From CAVSWT01 sp963731745 (GTDB lineage: Bacteria > Bacteroidota > Ignavibacteria > Ignavibacteriales > Ignavibacteriaceae), in the NCBI GenBank assembly GCA_963731745.1, contig CAVSWT010000007.1, positions 1 through 64,000 of the forward strand: 64,000 nt of DNA, read 5' to 3'. Positions 44,904-54,509 of this stretch are shown one piece after another. Below the pieces are notes generated by a model that searched no databases, had not been told where the DNA came from, and saw only the letters and a program-made list of their open reading frames with translations. How positions within the stretch are numbered: the stretch's first letter is position 1; each line of letters starts with the position of its first letter. Position numbers and translations under genes: made by a program.

Positions 44904-45500
44904 TTAGTTATTACTGGTTAACTTTTTAATATCATCTCTCAATTTTGCAGCTCTTTCATATTCTTCGGCTTCAATTGCTTCCCTTAACTTATTTTGTAAC
45001 GCAGCTAATTTAGCTTCTTTTGTTTTAGGAGTTTTCTCCTCTTTTAATTCTTCTTCTTTATCCTTGGTATAAATTTCATCTTCTCCCTCTTCTGATGGAA
45101 TAAATGCGGCAGAATCCATTACAGTTTCTGCTACAAATATTGGTGCCTGTGCACGAACTGCTAATGCGATAGCATCACTCGGTCTGCCGTCGATTTCATT
45201 TGTAAGGCCTGAAATCTCTAATAATATTTTAGCGTAAAATGTATTTTCTCTAAGTTCATCTATAATGACTTCTACTATAGATGCTCCCAAATTATCGATT
45301 ACCTGTTTAAACAGATCATGCGTAAGAGGCCGCGGTGGTTTAATTCCTTCTAATTCTAGTGCAATCGCCTGCGCTTCAAAAGCGCCTATTATTATTGGTA
45401 GTCTTCTGTTTCCATTTACTTCTTTCAATAATATTGCATAGGCTCCTCCGGTTGAAGGGCTTGAAGATAAACCGAGAATATCACATTGAATTTTGTGCAA
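44904..45500 (-). CDS. Bifunctional nuclease-family (DUF151) protein with UVR motif
   Basis: The 198-residue protein has a DUF151/BFN domain at about residues 1-125, with RRLPIIIGAFEAQAIALELE, RPLTHDLFKQVIDNLGASI and EIDGRPSDAIALAVRAQAPI. An acidic linker follows, then a UvrB/UvrC (UVR) motif at the end (LQNKLREAIEAEEYERAAKL, RDDIKKL). Plant BFN members have nuclease activity, and bacterial ones are largely uncharacterised. The UVR helix pair is a protein-protein contact module used by UvrB and UvrC, so a link to DNA repair or protein quality control is possible. It lies 18 bases downstream of etfA in the same orientation. Confidence 0.87.
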   Translation of the reverse strand: MHKIQCDILGLSSSPSTGGAYAILLKEVNGNRRLPIIIGAFEAQAIALELEGIKPPRPLTHDLFKQVIDNLGASIVEVIIDELRENTFYAKILLEISGLTNEIDGRPSDAIALAVRAQAPIFVAETVMDSAAFIPSEEGEDEIYTKDKEEELKEEKTPKTKEAKLAALQNKLREAIEAEEYERAAKLRDDIKKLTSNN

Positions 45501-45517
45501 ATGGAACTCCTAACTCT

Positions 45518-46489
45518 TTATGATTTAAGATTTTTAATCTCTTCAGTTAATTTAGGTAATATTTCAAAAACATCCCCAGCTATTCCGTAATCTGCAACAG
45601 TGAATATAGGAGCGTCTTTATCTTTGTTAATAGCAACAATATACTTTGAAGATGACATGCCTGCTAAATGCTGTATTGCACCACTAATGCCACATGCGAC
45701 ATAAAGTGAGGGGGAAACTGTTTTCCCGGTTTGCCCTACTTGCTCCCGATGAGATCTCCAGCCAGCATCAACGACGGCTCTTGATGCTCCCACTGCAGCA
45801 CCTAAAGCTTCTGCTAAGTCCTCGACTAATTTGAAATTTTCGGGACTCTTTAAGCCGCGGCCGCCTGATACAATTATATCTGCTTCAGCTACGTCAAGTT
45901 TACCGCCGGAAGCTTTAAACTCAATTACTTTTGTTTTTAAATCAGGGCTATCAATATCTTTTACCTGAATTTCAGGCGTTCCGGAGTGATTATTATTTTC
46001 AATTTTAAATACATTTGGGCGTAATGTAAAAATTTTAATTTCTGATTTTAACTTGGCATCTAACAATGCTTTGCCGGCATATACTGGCCGAGTTGCTACA
46101 ATTTCACCATCATGCACTTCTAAATTGATGCAATCCATTAATATTCCAGCATTTACTTTAACTGCAATTCGTGGTGCAAGGTCTTTGCCGAGTGAAGTAT
46201 TTGGTATTAAAATGTATTTAGCTTCGGATTCAATTAAATATTTAGATATAGTATCAGCATAACCCGAGGGTGTGTATTTTGCAAAATTTTCATTTTTTAA
46301 ATGAATTATTTTTTCTATCCCGTATTTAGCAGCTTCTTGCAAATTTTCAATTTCGTATCCAACTGCAATTATTTCAGGCTCTAAATTTAATTCAGAAGCT
46401 AATTTTGAAACTGTTGCAATCGCTTCAAACGAGGCTTTTTTTAATTTATTATCTCGCTGTTCTACCACAGCTATTATTTTGTTAGACAT
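45518..46489 (-). CDS. etfA: Electron transfer flavoprotein alpha subunit
   Basis: The 323-residue subunit carries the FAD-binding C-terminal domain, visible as IIVSGGRGLKSPENFKLVED, GAAVGASRAVVDAGW, VGQTGKTVSPSLYVACGISG and AINKDKDAPIFTVADYGIAG. It accepts electrons from acyl-CoA dehydrogenases such as the one at 13191 and hands them to the quinone pool. It is co-transcribed with etfB upstream (21 bases apart) and the DUF151 gene downstream. Confidence 0.95.
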   Translation of the reverse strand: MSNKIIAVVEQRDNKLKKASFEAIATVSKLASELNLEPEIIAVGYEIENLQEAAKYGIEKIIHLKNENFAKYTPSGYADTISKYLIESEAKYILIPNTSLGKDLAPRIAVKVNAGILMDCINLEVHDGEIVATRPVYAGKALLDAKLKSEIKIFTLRPNVFKIENNNHSGTPEIQVKDIDSPDLKTKVIEFKASGGKLDVAEADIIVSGGRGLKSPENFKLVEDLAEALGAAVGASRAVVDAGWRSHREQVGQTGKTVSPSLYVACGISGAIQHLAGMSSSKYIVAINKDKDAPIFTVADYGIAGDVFEILPKLTEEIKNLKS

Positions 46490-46509
46490 TACTCGAAATC
46501 CTTATTTCA

Positions 46510-47256
46510 TTATATAACTTTTGCTTCTTCATGAAGAAGTTTAACTAATTCAGGAACCGCCAATGCATCTGTTCCCAATATTCTACCTGGTTGTTTTGCC
46601 GGCGGCTTGTGCAGCTTTAATATTTCAACTGTGTTTTCAAAAGATGCGGCTGGCTTCTCTTCAATTACTTTCTTTTTTGCTGCCATTATACCTTTTAAAG
46701 ATGCATATCTAGGGTCATTTAATCCTTTTTGAGCAGCTATAATTACTGGCAATTGCGATTCAATGACTTCACGGCCACCTTCGATTTCTCTTTCGGCTAT
46801 CACTTTATTTTCTTCAATTTTTAAATCAACAATTACAGAAACACAAGAATAATTTAAAATTTCTGCTGTTAATTGAGGAACAATCGAGTTATCATAATCT
46901 ACAGATTGCTTACCCATAAAAACAATTTCAAAATTTTCATTTTTTATTTCGGCGGCAAGCGCTTTTGCAATTCCCATCGAATCGCGTTCATTATCATCTT
47001 TTAATAAAACTCCTTTATCAGCACCCATTGCCAAGGCTTTTTTAATTGTATCTTTATTCGCATCTCCTCCAACACTTATAATAGTTACTTCACCATCAAA
47101 TTTCTCTTTGGTTTTAAGGGCTTCTTCTACTGCAAATTCATCATAAGGATTTATTATATAAGTAACTCCAGAAGGATCAATTGATTTTTCATCCGAACCT
47201 ATCTTTATTTTAGTAGCAGTGTCTGGAACATGACTAACACATACTGCTATTTTCAT
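46510..47256 (-). CDS. etfB: Electron transfer flavoprotein beta subunit
   Basis: The 248-residue subunit begins MKIAVCVSHVPDTATKIKIG and holds AMP. NPYDEFAVEEALKTKEKFDG, KALAMGADKGVLL and GKQSVDYDNSIVPQLTAEIL are the hallmark segments. It pairs with EtfA. ATG 47256 is preferred because GGAGG stands a few bases upstream, while an upstream ATG at 47289 would add 11 residues and place the ribosome binding site inside the gene. Expression is divergent from clpS. Confidence 0.94.
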   Translation of the reverse strand: MKIAVCVSHVPDTATKIKIGSDEKSIDPSGVTYIINPYDEFAVEEALKTKEKFDGEVTIISVGGDANKDTIKKALAMGADKGVLLKDDNERDSMGIAKALAAEIKNENFEIVFMGKQSVDYDNSIVPQLTAEILNYSCVSVIVDLKIEENKVIAEREIEGGREVIESQLPVIIAAQKGLNDPRYASLKGIMAAKKKVIEEKPAASFENTVEILKLHKPPAKQPGRILGTDALAVPELVKLLHEEAKVI

Positions 47257-47404
47257 TATACCTCCGTTAAACTTCATTAATTTTGACAAAAAATATAACC
47301 ATACACTTGTCTAAAATCAAACAGCACAATTCAGAGATTTGTGATTTGGATTTATCCAAATAATAATAGTTTTATTTACAAGAATAAATTTTTAAATTAA
47401 AGTC

Positions 47405-47704
47405 ATGAATAATGAACAACAAATAATTCAAGAAAAGCCCACAATTGAAATTGAAACTGAAGACACTTCTGATATTGGTTTAGCAAGTAAAGTTGTGCTT
47501 TACAATGATGATTGGCATTCATTTGAAGAAGTAATTATTCAATTAATAAAAGCAGTTGGCTGCACGTTTGAACAAGCACGCGGTTTCGCTTTTGAAGTGC
47601 ATGTAAAGGGAAAAAGCATTGTTTTTAATGGACAATTAAATCAGTGCTTAAAAGTGTCTTCCATATTAGAAGAGATAGCATTAAACACTCAAGTTATTAC
47701 CTGA
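47405..47704 (+). CDS. clpS: ATP-dependent Clp protease adaptor ClpS
   Basis: The 99-residue protein has the ClpS core: KVVLYNDDWHSFEEVIIQLI, the ring residues in CTFEQARGFAFEVHVKGKSI, and a preceding unstructured N-terminal arm rich in Glu and Thr. ClpS delivers N-degron substrates to ClpAP. The NDDxH motif and the AxxxAxxVHxxG pattern are visible. It starts at ATG 47405 and precedes typA by 98 bases. Confidence 0.88.
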   Translation: MNNEQQIIQEKPTIEIETEDTSDIGLASKVVLYNDDWHSFEEVIIQLIKAVGCTFEQARGFAFEVHVKGKSIVFNGQLNQCLKVSSILEEIALNTQVIT

Positions 47705-47802
47705 TTATTGATATTTCCCACCATTTTTACCCATGGAATTTATTGTTTATACAAATGCATATATCTATATTTAAAATCTTCAAATAAAAAATTAGGAACA
47801 TT

Positions 47803-49644
47803 GTGAATAACTTAAGAAACGATATAAGAAATATTGCAATTATTGCTCATGTTGATCACGGAAAAACAACCCTTGTTGACCACATGTTAAAACAAACCGG
47901 CGCCTGGCGAGAAAACCAGCAGGTTGAAAAAAGAATTATGGATTCCAATGCTCTTGAAAAAGAAAGAGGAATTACAATCTTAGCAAAGAACTGCAGCATT
48001 CATTATAAAGATATAAAAATAAATATTGTTGATACTCCGGGGCATGCTGATTTTGGCGGTGAAGTTGAACGAACATTAAAGATGGTTGATGGCGTTCTAC
48101 TTTTGGTTGATGCTGCTGAAGGTCCGCTGCCGCAAACAAAATTCGTTTTAAAAAAGTCGCTGGAACTTGGATTAAAACCAATAGTTGTTATTAACAAAAT
48201 TGATAGAAAAGACGCACGTCCGAATGAAGTTCTAAACGAGGTTTTCGATTTATTTGTTTCATTAAGCGCAAATGATGAACAATTAGATTTCCCATTTGTA
48301 TACGCGATCGCGAAGCAGGGAATCGCCAAAATTAATGTTGAAGATGAAAGTGAAAATTTAATTCCGCTATTGGATGTAATTATTAATTCGGTTCCTATTC
48401 CTCAAGCTGAAAAAGATGAGCCATTGCAAATGCTTATATCTGCAATTGATTATAATGACTATCTTGGTAGAATAGGAATTGGCAGAATACACAAAGGAAA
48501 AATAAGATTAGGCGATAACATTGTTCACATCACAAAAGAAGGCGAAAAATTAAATTCAAAAATTACTAAGCTTTATACTTTTGAAAATATAAAAAGAATT
48601 GAAATAGATGAACTATCAGCCGGAGATATTGGGGCAATTGCCGGACTTGAAGATGTTGATATTGGCGATACAATTGCTGATCCTAAAAACCCTGAGCAAT
48701 TACCTTTCACTGCTATAGACGAGCCAACTATCACTATGAATTTTATGGTTAACAATGCGCCGTTTGCGGGACTTGAAGGAAAGTACGTTACCACCAGAAA
48801 TATAAGCGAAAGATTATCCAAAGAATTAAAATCTAATGTTAGTCTAAGAGTTGAAATGACTGATTCTCCCGACAGTTTCAAAGTTAGCGGAAGAGGAGAA
48901 CTTCATCTAGCTATTTTAATTGAGAATATGAGGCGCGAAGGTTTTGAACTTCAATTAAGCAAACCGGAAGTTATAACTAAAAAAATTGATGACGTTTTAT
49001 GTGAACCAATTGAACATGTAATAATTGACGTTCCTGAAGAACATATTGGAATTGTAATAGAAAAGCTTGGTAAGAGAAAAGGTGAAATGAAAAACATGGT
49101 AACCTTTAATCAAAATACACGTGTTGAATTTTTAATTCCTGCAAGAGGCTTAATCGGTTATCGAGCAGAATTTATGACTGACACTAAAGGAACCGGTATA
49201 CTTCATCATAACTTTAATGGATATGAACCGCATAAAGGTGAAATATCACATCGAAGCAAAGGCGCGTTAGTTGCGATGGAAACCGGATTTTCTTCAGCTT
49301 ATGCAATGTTTAAGTTGCAGGAAAGATCAATCTTTTTTATTGATCCTGGCACAAAGGTTTATGAAGGAATGGTTGTTGGTGAAAACTCACGCGATATTGA
49401 TATGCGTGTGAATGTAACTAAAACCAAGCAGCTTACAAACATGCGTTCCTCTGGTGCTGATGAAGCAATCAGGTTGGAACCGGCCACTATCCTTACACTT
49501 GAACAAGCCATTGAATGGATTACAGATGACGAATTTGTTGAAGTTACGCCTGAAAGTATACGAGTCAGAAAAAGATATTTGACTGAAATGGATAGAAAAA
49601 ATGCGCGGCTAGCCGCAAAACAAAAAGTTGAACAAGAAGTTTAA
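47803..49644 (+). CDS. typA: Ribosome-associated translational GTPase TypA/BipA
   Basis: The 613-residue GTPase contains G1 IAHVDHGKTTLVDHML, the switch region ERGITILAK, G3 DTPGHADFGGEVERTL and G4 VVINKIDR. Beta-barrel, EF-G-like and the TypA-specific C-terminal domain follow (MVVGENSRDIDMRVNVTKTK, then LTNMRSSGADEAIRLEPA). It assists ribosome assembly and stress translation, especially at low temperature. The start is GTG at 47803. It is followed by a clear terminator. The length matches the family. Confidence 0.96.
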   Translation: MNNLRNDIRNIAIIAHVDHGKTTLVDHMLKQTGAWRENQQVEKRIMDSNALEKERGITILAKNCSIHYKDIKINIVDTPGHADFGGEVERTLKMVDGVLLLVDAAEGPLPQTKFVLKKSLELGLKPIVVINKIDRKDARPNEVLNEVFDLFVSLSANDEQLDFPFVYAIAKQGIAKINVEDESENLIPLLDVIINSVPIPQAEKDEPLQMLISAIDYNDYLGRIGIGRIHKGKIRLGDNIVHITKEGEKLNSKITKLYTFENIKRIEIDELSAGDIGAIAGLEDVDIGDTIADPKNPEQLPFTAIDEPTITMNFMVNNAPFAGLEGKYVTTRNISERLSKELKSNVSLRVEMTDSPDSFKVSGRGELHLAILIENMRREGFELQLSKPEVITKKIDDVLCEPIEHVIIDVPEEHIGIVIEKLGKRKGEMKNMVTFNQNTRVEFLIPARGLIGYRAEFMTDTKGTGILHHNFNGYEPHKGEISHRSKGALVAMETGFSSAYAMFKLQERSIFFIDPGTKVYEGMVVGENSRDIDMRVNVTKTKQLTNMRSSGADEAIRLEPATILTLEQAIEWITDDEFVEVTPESIRVRKRYLTEMDRKNARLAAKQKVEQEV

Positions 49645-49659
49645 AAACAAAAATAAAGG

Positions 49660-49684
49660 GACGCTCAAAAAGGCGTCTTTTTTT
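49660..49684 (+). terminator. Rho-independent terminator after typA
   Basis: GACGC and GCGTC form a five-base stem with an A-rich loop, followed by seven T, right after the typA stop. The stem is short but GC-rich, and the T run is long. Confidence 0.75.
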
Positions 49685-49737
49685 ATGACTTGCCAAAATG
49701 CAAGTAAAAAAAATCAAATAGTTAACGGAGGATTAAA

Positions 49738-51201
49738 ATGTCAGAGACAGCAATAAAAGGATTAAAACCTGAATTGTTATGGAAAAGATTTTATGAAATT
49801 ACCCAAGTTCCGCGGCCTTCAAAAAAAGAAGGAAAAATTCTTAAGCATTTAAAAACACTTGCTAAAGAACTGAATATTAAATTCAAAGAAGACAAAGTAG
49901 GAAATCTAGTTTTTTACATACCAGCAACAAAAGGATATGAGAATTCTCAAACAGTTGTTTTGCAGGGGCATGTTGATATGGTTTGTGAAAAAAATAAAGA
50001 TACAAAACATGATTTTGAAAATGATCCGATAAAAGTTATAAGAGAAGATGGATGGATAACTGCTGATGGAACAACTTTAGGAAGCGATAATGGAATTGGA
50101 GTTGCTGCCGGATTAGCAGTTGCTACCGATAAAGATGTTGTTCATGGGCCAATTGAAGTGTTATTGACAGTAGATGAAGAAACTGGTTTAACCGGCGCCA
50201 CTAATCTTGAACCTGGATTTATTTCAGGAAAAACTTTATTGAATTTAGATTCGGAAGAAGATGGTGCTTTTTATGTCGGCTGTTCAGGCGGGGTTGATAC
50301 TCTTGCTGATTTTACAATTGAATGGGAAAAAGCTAAAAGCGATTTCACTCCGTTTGAAGTTGTTGTAACAGGATTAAAAGGCGGCCATTCGGGTTTAGAT
50401 ATTAAAGCCGGAAGAGGAAATGCAATTAAAATTTTAGGAAGAGTTTTAAAAGAAATTGATGGATTTGATTATTCTATTTCCAGATTAGAAGGCGGCAGTT
50501 TACGAAATGCAATCCCACGAGAAGCTGAAGCTGTAATATTAATAAATGAAAAAGATGAAAAAGAAATTTCAAATAAAATTTCAGAACTTCAAAAAAAATT
50601 ACTAAATGAATTTAAAACTTCTGACGGCGGATTAAAAATTGAATTTAAAAAGTCTAACTATAAATCGGATAAAACTTTCACAAAAACATTTACGAAAAAA
50701 ATAATCAATACTTTGCTTGCCTTGCCGCATGGCGTTATTACAATGAGCCAGGATATTCCGGATTTAGTTGAAACTTCGACTAACGTTGCAACTGTAAAGT
50801 TGAATGGTGATAATTTAAGTTTTGGAACAAGCCAAAGAAGCTCTATTGATAGTGCAAAAAAGAATATTGCCAATAATGTTAAAGCAGTGTTTGAATTGGC
50901 GGGAGCTAAAATAAGCGCAACAGACGGCTATCCAGGCTGGAAACCTGATATGGATTCAGCTATTCTTAAAACTTCTAAAAAAGTTTTTAAAGAATTATTT
51001 AATAAAGAACCGGAAATAAAAGCAATTCATGCCGGACTTGAATGCGGAATTTTAGGTGATAAAAATCCCGGACTTGATATGATTTCATTCGGGCCAACTA
51101 TAGAAGGCGCTCATTCTCCAAATGAAAGAATTAATATTAAAACCGTGGAGAAGTTTTATGATTTACTTAAAGGGATTTTGAAAGAGTTAGCAAATCATTA
51201 A
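49738..51201 (+). CDS. pepD: Aminoacyl-histidine dipeptidase (peptidase D, M20C)
   Basis: The 487-residue metallopeptidase hydrolyses Xaa-His and other dipeptides. Zinc ligands and catalytic residues are visible in VVLQGHVDMVCEKNKDTKHD (His, Asp), TLGSDNGIGVAAGLAV (bridging Asp), TVDEETGLTGA (catalytic and metal Glu), LNLDSEEDGAFYVGCSGG, and the C-terminal HAGLECGILGDK and EGAHSPNERINI. AACGGAGG precedes the ATG at 49738. Its stop overlaps the next gene by one base. Confidence 0.93.
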   Translation: MSETAIKGLKPELLWKRFYEITQVPRPSKKEGKILKHLKTLAKELNIKFKEDKVGNLVFYIPATKGYENSQTVVLQGHVDMVCEKNKDTKHDFENDPIKVIREDGWITADGTTLGSDNGIGVAAGLAVATDKDVVHGPIEVLLTVDEETGLTGATNLEPGFISGKTLLNLDSEEDGAFYVGCSGGVDTLADFTIEWEKAKSDFTPFEVVVTGLKGGHSGLDIKAGRGNAIKILGRVLKEIDGFDYSISRLEGGSLRNAIPREAEAVILINEKDEKEISNKISELQKKLLNEFKTSDGGLKIEFKKSNYKSDKTFTKTFTKKIINTLLALPHGVITMSQDIPDLVETSTNVATVKLNGDNLSFGTSQRSSIDSAKKNIANNVKAVFELAGAKISATDGYPGWKPDMDSAILKTSKKVFKELFNKEPEIKAIHAGLECGILGDKNPGLDMISFGPTIEGAHSPNERINIKTVEKFYDLLKGILKELANH

Positions 51202-51581
51202 TGAAATTAGCTCTTGCAAAAAATCCGATAAATCTTGCATTACGGTTTATACTTGAATTATGTGCATTTTATTCAATTGGCTATTGGGGTTGGAATGCAG
51301 GGAATGGTGTATTAAAATATTTATTAACTTTCGGAACACCGTTGCTTGCAGCTTTTTTATGGGGAAGGTTTAGAACAAAGGAAGATTTTATATCCGGTAA
51401 AAAAGCTCCAACTCCAATTCCTGGAACCGCAAGATTAATTCTTGAAATAATGATTTTTGGTTTTGCAATTTGGGGATTATTTAATTGCGGCGCGGTAACA
51501 ATGGGTTGGATATTTTTAGCAGTAACCTTACTACACTATCTTTTCTCTTATTATTATGTTTTGTGGTTGATAAAAAATTAA
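51201..51581 (+). CDS. YrdB/DUF2568 family small membrane protein
   Basis: The 126-residue protein has four membrane helices (LALRFILELCAFYSIGYWGW, KYLLTFGTPLLAAFLWGRF, LILEIMIFGFAIWGLFNCG, WIFLAVTLLHYLFSYYYVLW). The motifs LRFxLELxAxxxxGYWGW and TPLLAAxLWGxFxxP match DUF2568 (YrdB). No function is established. It overlaps the pepD stop by one base (TAATG-type), so translation is coupled, and it converges with the SET-domain gene. Confidence 0.85.
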   Translation: MKLALAKNPINLALRFILELCAFYSIGYWGWNAGNGVLKYLLTFGTPLLAAFLWGRFRTKEDFISGKKAPTPIPGTARLILEIMIFGFAIWGLFNCGAVTMGWIFLAVTLLHYLFSYYYVLWLIKN

Positions 51582-51591
51582 ATTTATCATA

Positions 51592-52011
51592 TCAAACCGC
51601 AATTTTTAGAATACATTTTTCGCATCTACAGAATTCATAAATTTCTTCATAGCCGTAATCAATAGTTAATTCTTCATTCGGTTCAATGTCTCTAGCAGCA
51701 ACAAGTAATAGCGAAGTTTTATCACCATCGGCAACTTCACAATTGTACTCGCATTTATGATTTATGAATTTAATTTTATCTGTATTTGCAGTATCAATAT
51801 AACAATCATCTCCATTCCAGAATATGTAAACATTGTTATCTTCTTCTTCTCGGCGTTCGCACTCATCACCGGAAATTACTTCGCCTTTAATCACCATTAT
51901 TGTTTTGCCTTCTTTTATCTTAACAGAAGAAAATAAACCTTTGCCATGGATACCTGAATCTTTTACATAAACAAAATCTTCAAACTCATTTTCTACTAAC
52001 TGCACTTTCAC
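51592..52011 (-). CDS. SET-domain protein
   Basis: The 139-residue protein is a minimal SET domain, the fold of lysine methyltransferases. It shows SGIHGKGLFSSVKIKEGKTI, FINHKCEYNCEVADGD (the NHxCxxN S-adenosylmethionine-binding motif), and AARDIEPNEELTIDYGYEEI with the catalytic Tyr, followed by FCRCEKC. Bacterial SET proteins of this size occur in many phyla, and their substrates are mostly unknown. The Cys-rich tail resembles the post-SET zinc-binding segment. It stands alone between two convergent or divergent neighbours. Confidence 0.87.
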   Translation of the reverse strand: MKVQLVENEFEDFVYVKDSGIHGKGLFSSVKIKEGKTIMVIKGEVISGDECERREEEDNNVYIFWNGDDCYIDTANTDKIKFINHKCEYNCEVADGDKTSLLLVAARDIEPNEELTIDYGYEEIYEFCRCEKCILKIAV

Positions 52012-52201
52012 TCCATTTTAATTAATGAAACTAAAATTGTTTTTTATAGTCAAAAAAACATTTGTAATTTTGGATGCGTGAAATTAAAGAAAAATGATTG
52101 ATTTCGAAATAGCTGCACTACTTTTATTTGGTAAACGATATACATAGTTTAAATCTATTTTACAATCGAAAAACAATTTCAAACAAAAGCATGTTATTAA
52201 A

Positions 52202-53087
52202 ATGAAAAAAATAATTTACCTTTTTATTATTACCGGGAGTTTTTTGATGGCGCAAACAAAAATTGATTCATTGAAAAATGAAATCATAAATCACTTTGAT
52301 AAATTTGAAGGCGATTTTGCATTGGCATATTTAAATCTTGACGATGAATCCGATACAATATTTATTAATGCGAAAGAAGATTTTCATGCAGCCAGTACAA
52401 TGAAAACTCCGGTAATGATAGAAGTTTTTAAGCAGGCTGAAGAAGGTAAGTTTAATCTTGGTGACTCGATCTTAATTAAAAATGAATTTAAAAGTATTGT
52501 TGACAGCTCAAGTTATTCAATGGATATTGGAGAAGATTCCGGTGAAGGATTATATAATTTCATTGGGCACAAAGAAAACTATTCATGATTTAGTTTTTGA
52601 GATGATTACAGTGAGCAGTAATCTTGCAACCAATATTTTAATAGATTTAGTTGACGCAAAAAATGTTATGAAGACAATGCATCAAATTGGAGCTAATGAT
52701 ATTAAAGTTTTGCGCGGTGTGGAAGATATGAAAGCTTTTGATCTTGGCATGAATAATACAACAACAGCATATGATTTGATGCTGATTTTTAAGGCAATCG
52801 CAAATCACGAAATTTTGTCTGACACATCATGTGTTGATATGATCGATATTTTAATGCATCAAAAATTCAATGAAAGAATTCCAGCTAATTTACCGGAGGA
52901 TGTTAAAGTCGCACATAAAACCGGATCTATTACAGGAGTTGGGCATGATTCGGGAATTATTTATTTACCGGATGGAAGAAAATATATTTTAGTCTTACTA
53001 TCCAAAAATGTTGAAGATTCGGATGCAGTAATTAAACTTCAAGCACAAATTTCGAAAATGATTTACAAATATGTGATTTCAAACTGA
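52202..53087 (+). pseudogene. Class A beta-lactamase, interrupted by one frameshift
   Basis: The gene begins with a signal peptide (KKIIYLFIITGSFLMAQ) and contains the active-site serine motif in FHAASTMKTPVMIEVF. The frame fails near 52555, where one surplus base prevents reading of LGTKKTIHDLVFEMITVSSN. The other frame then runs to 53087 with the SSN (SDN-type) motif, the ExxxxN-type loop GVEDMKAFDLGMNN and the HKTGSITG motif. Removing one base gives about 294 residues, the usual length, with all catalytic motifs. As read it cannot make an active enzyme. It resembles the Bacteroidota type of chromosomal class A enzymes. Confidence 0.87.
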
Positions 53088-53157
53088 TGATTCCCTTATT
53101 AGTGTTTAAACTTTCCATTTATTTTGTTACTTAACAGTAATTAATTTTTATAGGTTT

Positions 53158-54117
53158 ATGTTGAAAAAGAAACTCAAATTCATCTGGGTATTTTTGGTTG
53201 ATGTCTTTAATAAATTTATAGATGACAAATGTCCTAAGTTAGGAGCAGCATTATCATTTTATACTATTTTTTCATTGGCACCATTACTAATAATTGCAAT
53301 AAGTGTCGCAGGATTGATCTTTGGTGAAACTGCGGCTCGCGGACAAATTGTAAATGAAATTAAGGATATGGTGGGAGATGAAAGTGCAGTTCTTATTCAA
53401 AGCGCATTAACAAAAGTTAGTTTATCAACTGCAAATATTATTGCAATAATCGTAAGCTTAACAACTATGATAATCGGCTCAACAGTTGTCTTTGTTGAAC
53501 TTCAAGATTCATTAGATATGGTTTGGAAAGTAAAACCTAAACCGGATAGAAATATTTTTAAGGGATTAATTAAAGATAGAATAAAATCTTTTGGGATAGT
53601 TATTGGAACAGGATTTTTACTTTTAGTTTCATTGTTAATTAGTGCTTTAATTTCCGCGTTAAGCAATTTTATAAATACTCGATTAGTTTCCATCCCAATT
53701 TTCCTTCTTGACTTAACTGATATCTTAATTTCAATAACCATCATATTTATATTGTTCGGTATGATATTCAAAGGTTTACCTGATGTCCATCTCGAGTGGA
53801 GACATGTGTGGATTGGATCAATGGTAACTTCAATTCTTTTTGTATTTGGAAAATATCTTATCGGGTTATATTTGGGGCAAAGTACTTTAAGTTCAACATA
53901 TGGGGCAGCAAGTTCTTTAGTGGTTTTATTGCTGTGGATTTATTATTCAGCACAAATACTTTTCCTCGGCGCCGAATTCACTCAAGTTTATGCAGAGAAA
54001 TTAGGCGAGGGGATTAAGCCAAGTAAACACTTCATGAAATATCATGACGAAACATTGGCTTTAGAAGTAACGGATAAAATTTCTGATAAAAAAGATAGTA
54101 AAAAAGAAAGTAAATGA
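53158..54117 (+). CDS. YihY/BrkB-family membrane protein
   Basis: The 319-residue protein has six membrane helices. Signature segments are CPKLGAALSFYTIFSLAPLL, TLSSTYGAASSLVVLLLWIY, and YYSAQILFLGAEFTQVYAEK. The family (once annotated as RNase BN or BrkB) is an integral membrane protein of unsettled function and is not RNase BN. The C-terminus is charged and lysine-rich (KKDSKKESK). It starts at ATG 53158 and stands alone before the signalling cluster. Confidence 0.88.
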   Translation: MLKKKLKFIWVFLVDVFNKFIDDKCPKLGAALSFYTIFSLAPLLIIAISVAGLIFGETAARGQIVNEIKDMVGDESAVLIQSALTKVSLSTANIIAIIVSLTTMIIGSTVVFVELQDSLDMVWKVKPKPDRNIFKGLIKDRIKSFGIVIGTGFLLLVSLLISALISALSNFINTRLVSIPIFLLDLTDILISITIIFILFGMIFKGLPDVHLEWRHVWIGSMVTSILFVFGKYLIGLYLGQSTLSSTYGAASSLVVLLLWIYYSAQILFLGAEFTQVYAEKLGEGIKPSKHFMKYHDETLALEVTDKISDKKDSKKESK

Positions 54118-54509
54118 GATGATTGCACAAATATCTCCTATTCATCGTTAATACTGCGTATTTGTAAACTCAATAACAATAACTTCTAAAATTCTATTAT
54201 TAGTTGGATAAATTCCAAACAAAATTATCTAGTCTAAATTTCGGTAGAATACACTAAGGGAAATGGGATAAACAAGTAATTTTTTCCCTGAATTATAGTT
54301 TTGACTTGCCTTATTTAAGTATCCACTATTAAAAATATTTTAATACCAGTTTATAACCCTGCAATTCTCAACTTAAATCCTATTAAATAATATTCTGTTG
54401 TATTTTTTTACTGTTGGTAAGATTTTTGTTACAATTTGGTGGGATAATCCGTAAATCTTTTATAATAAAGGATTTATTGCAATTTTTAATTTCATTTAAC
54501 AAAAAAAGA
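54118..54509. other. Intergenic stretch before the signalling cluster
   Basis: No recognisable gene or RNA is present. The kinase frame is open from TTG 54414 to the ATG at 54510, encoding a hydrophobic, basic stretch (RFLLQFGGIIRKSF) that looks untranslated. The promoter of the kinase gene should lie here. Confidence 0.35.

Noticed and set aside
53796..54017. Plus-strand 73-codon frame inside the YihY-like gene
   Set aside because: Shadow frame of a conserved membrane protein. It has no independent support.
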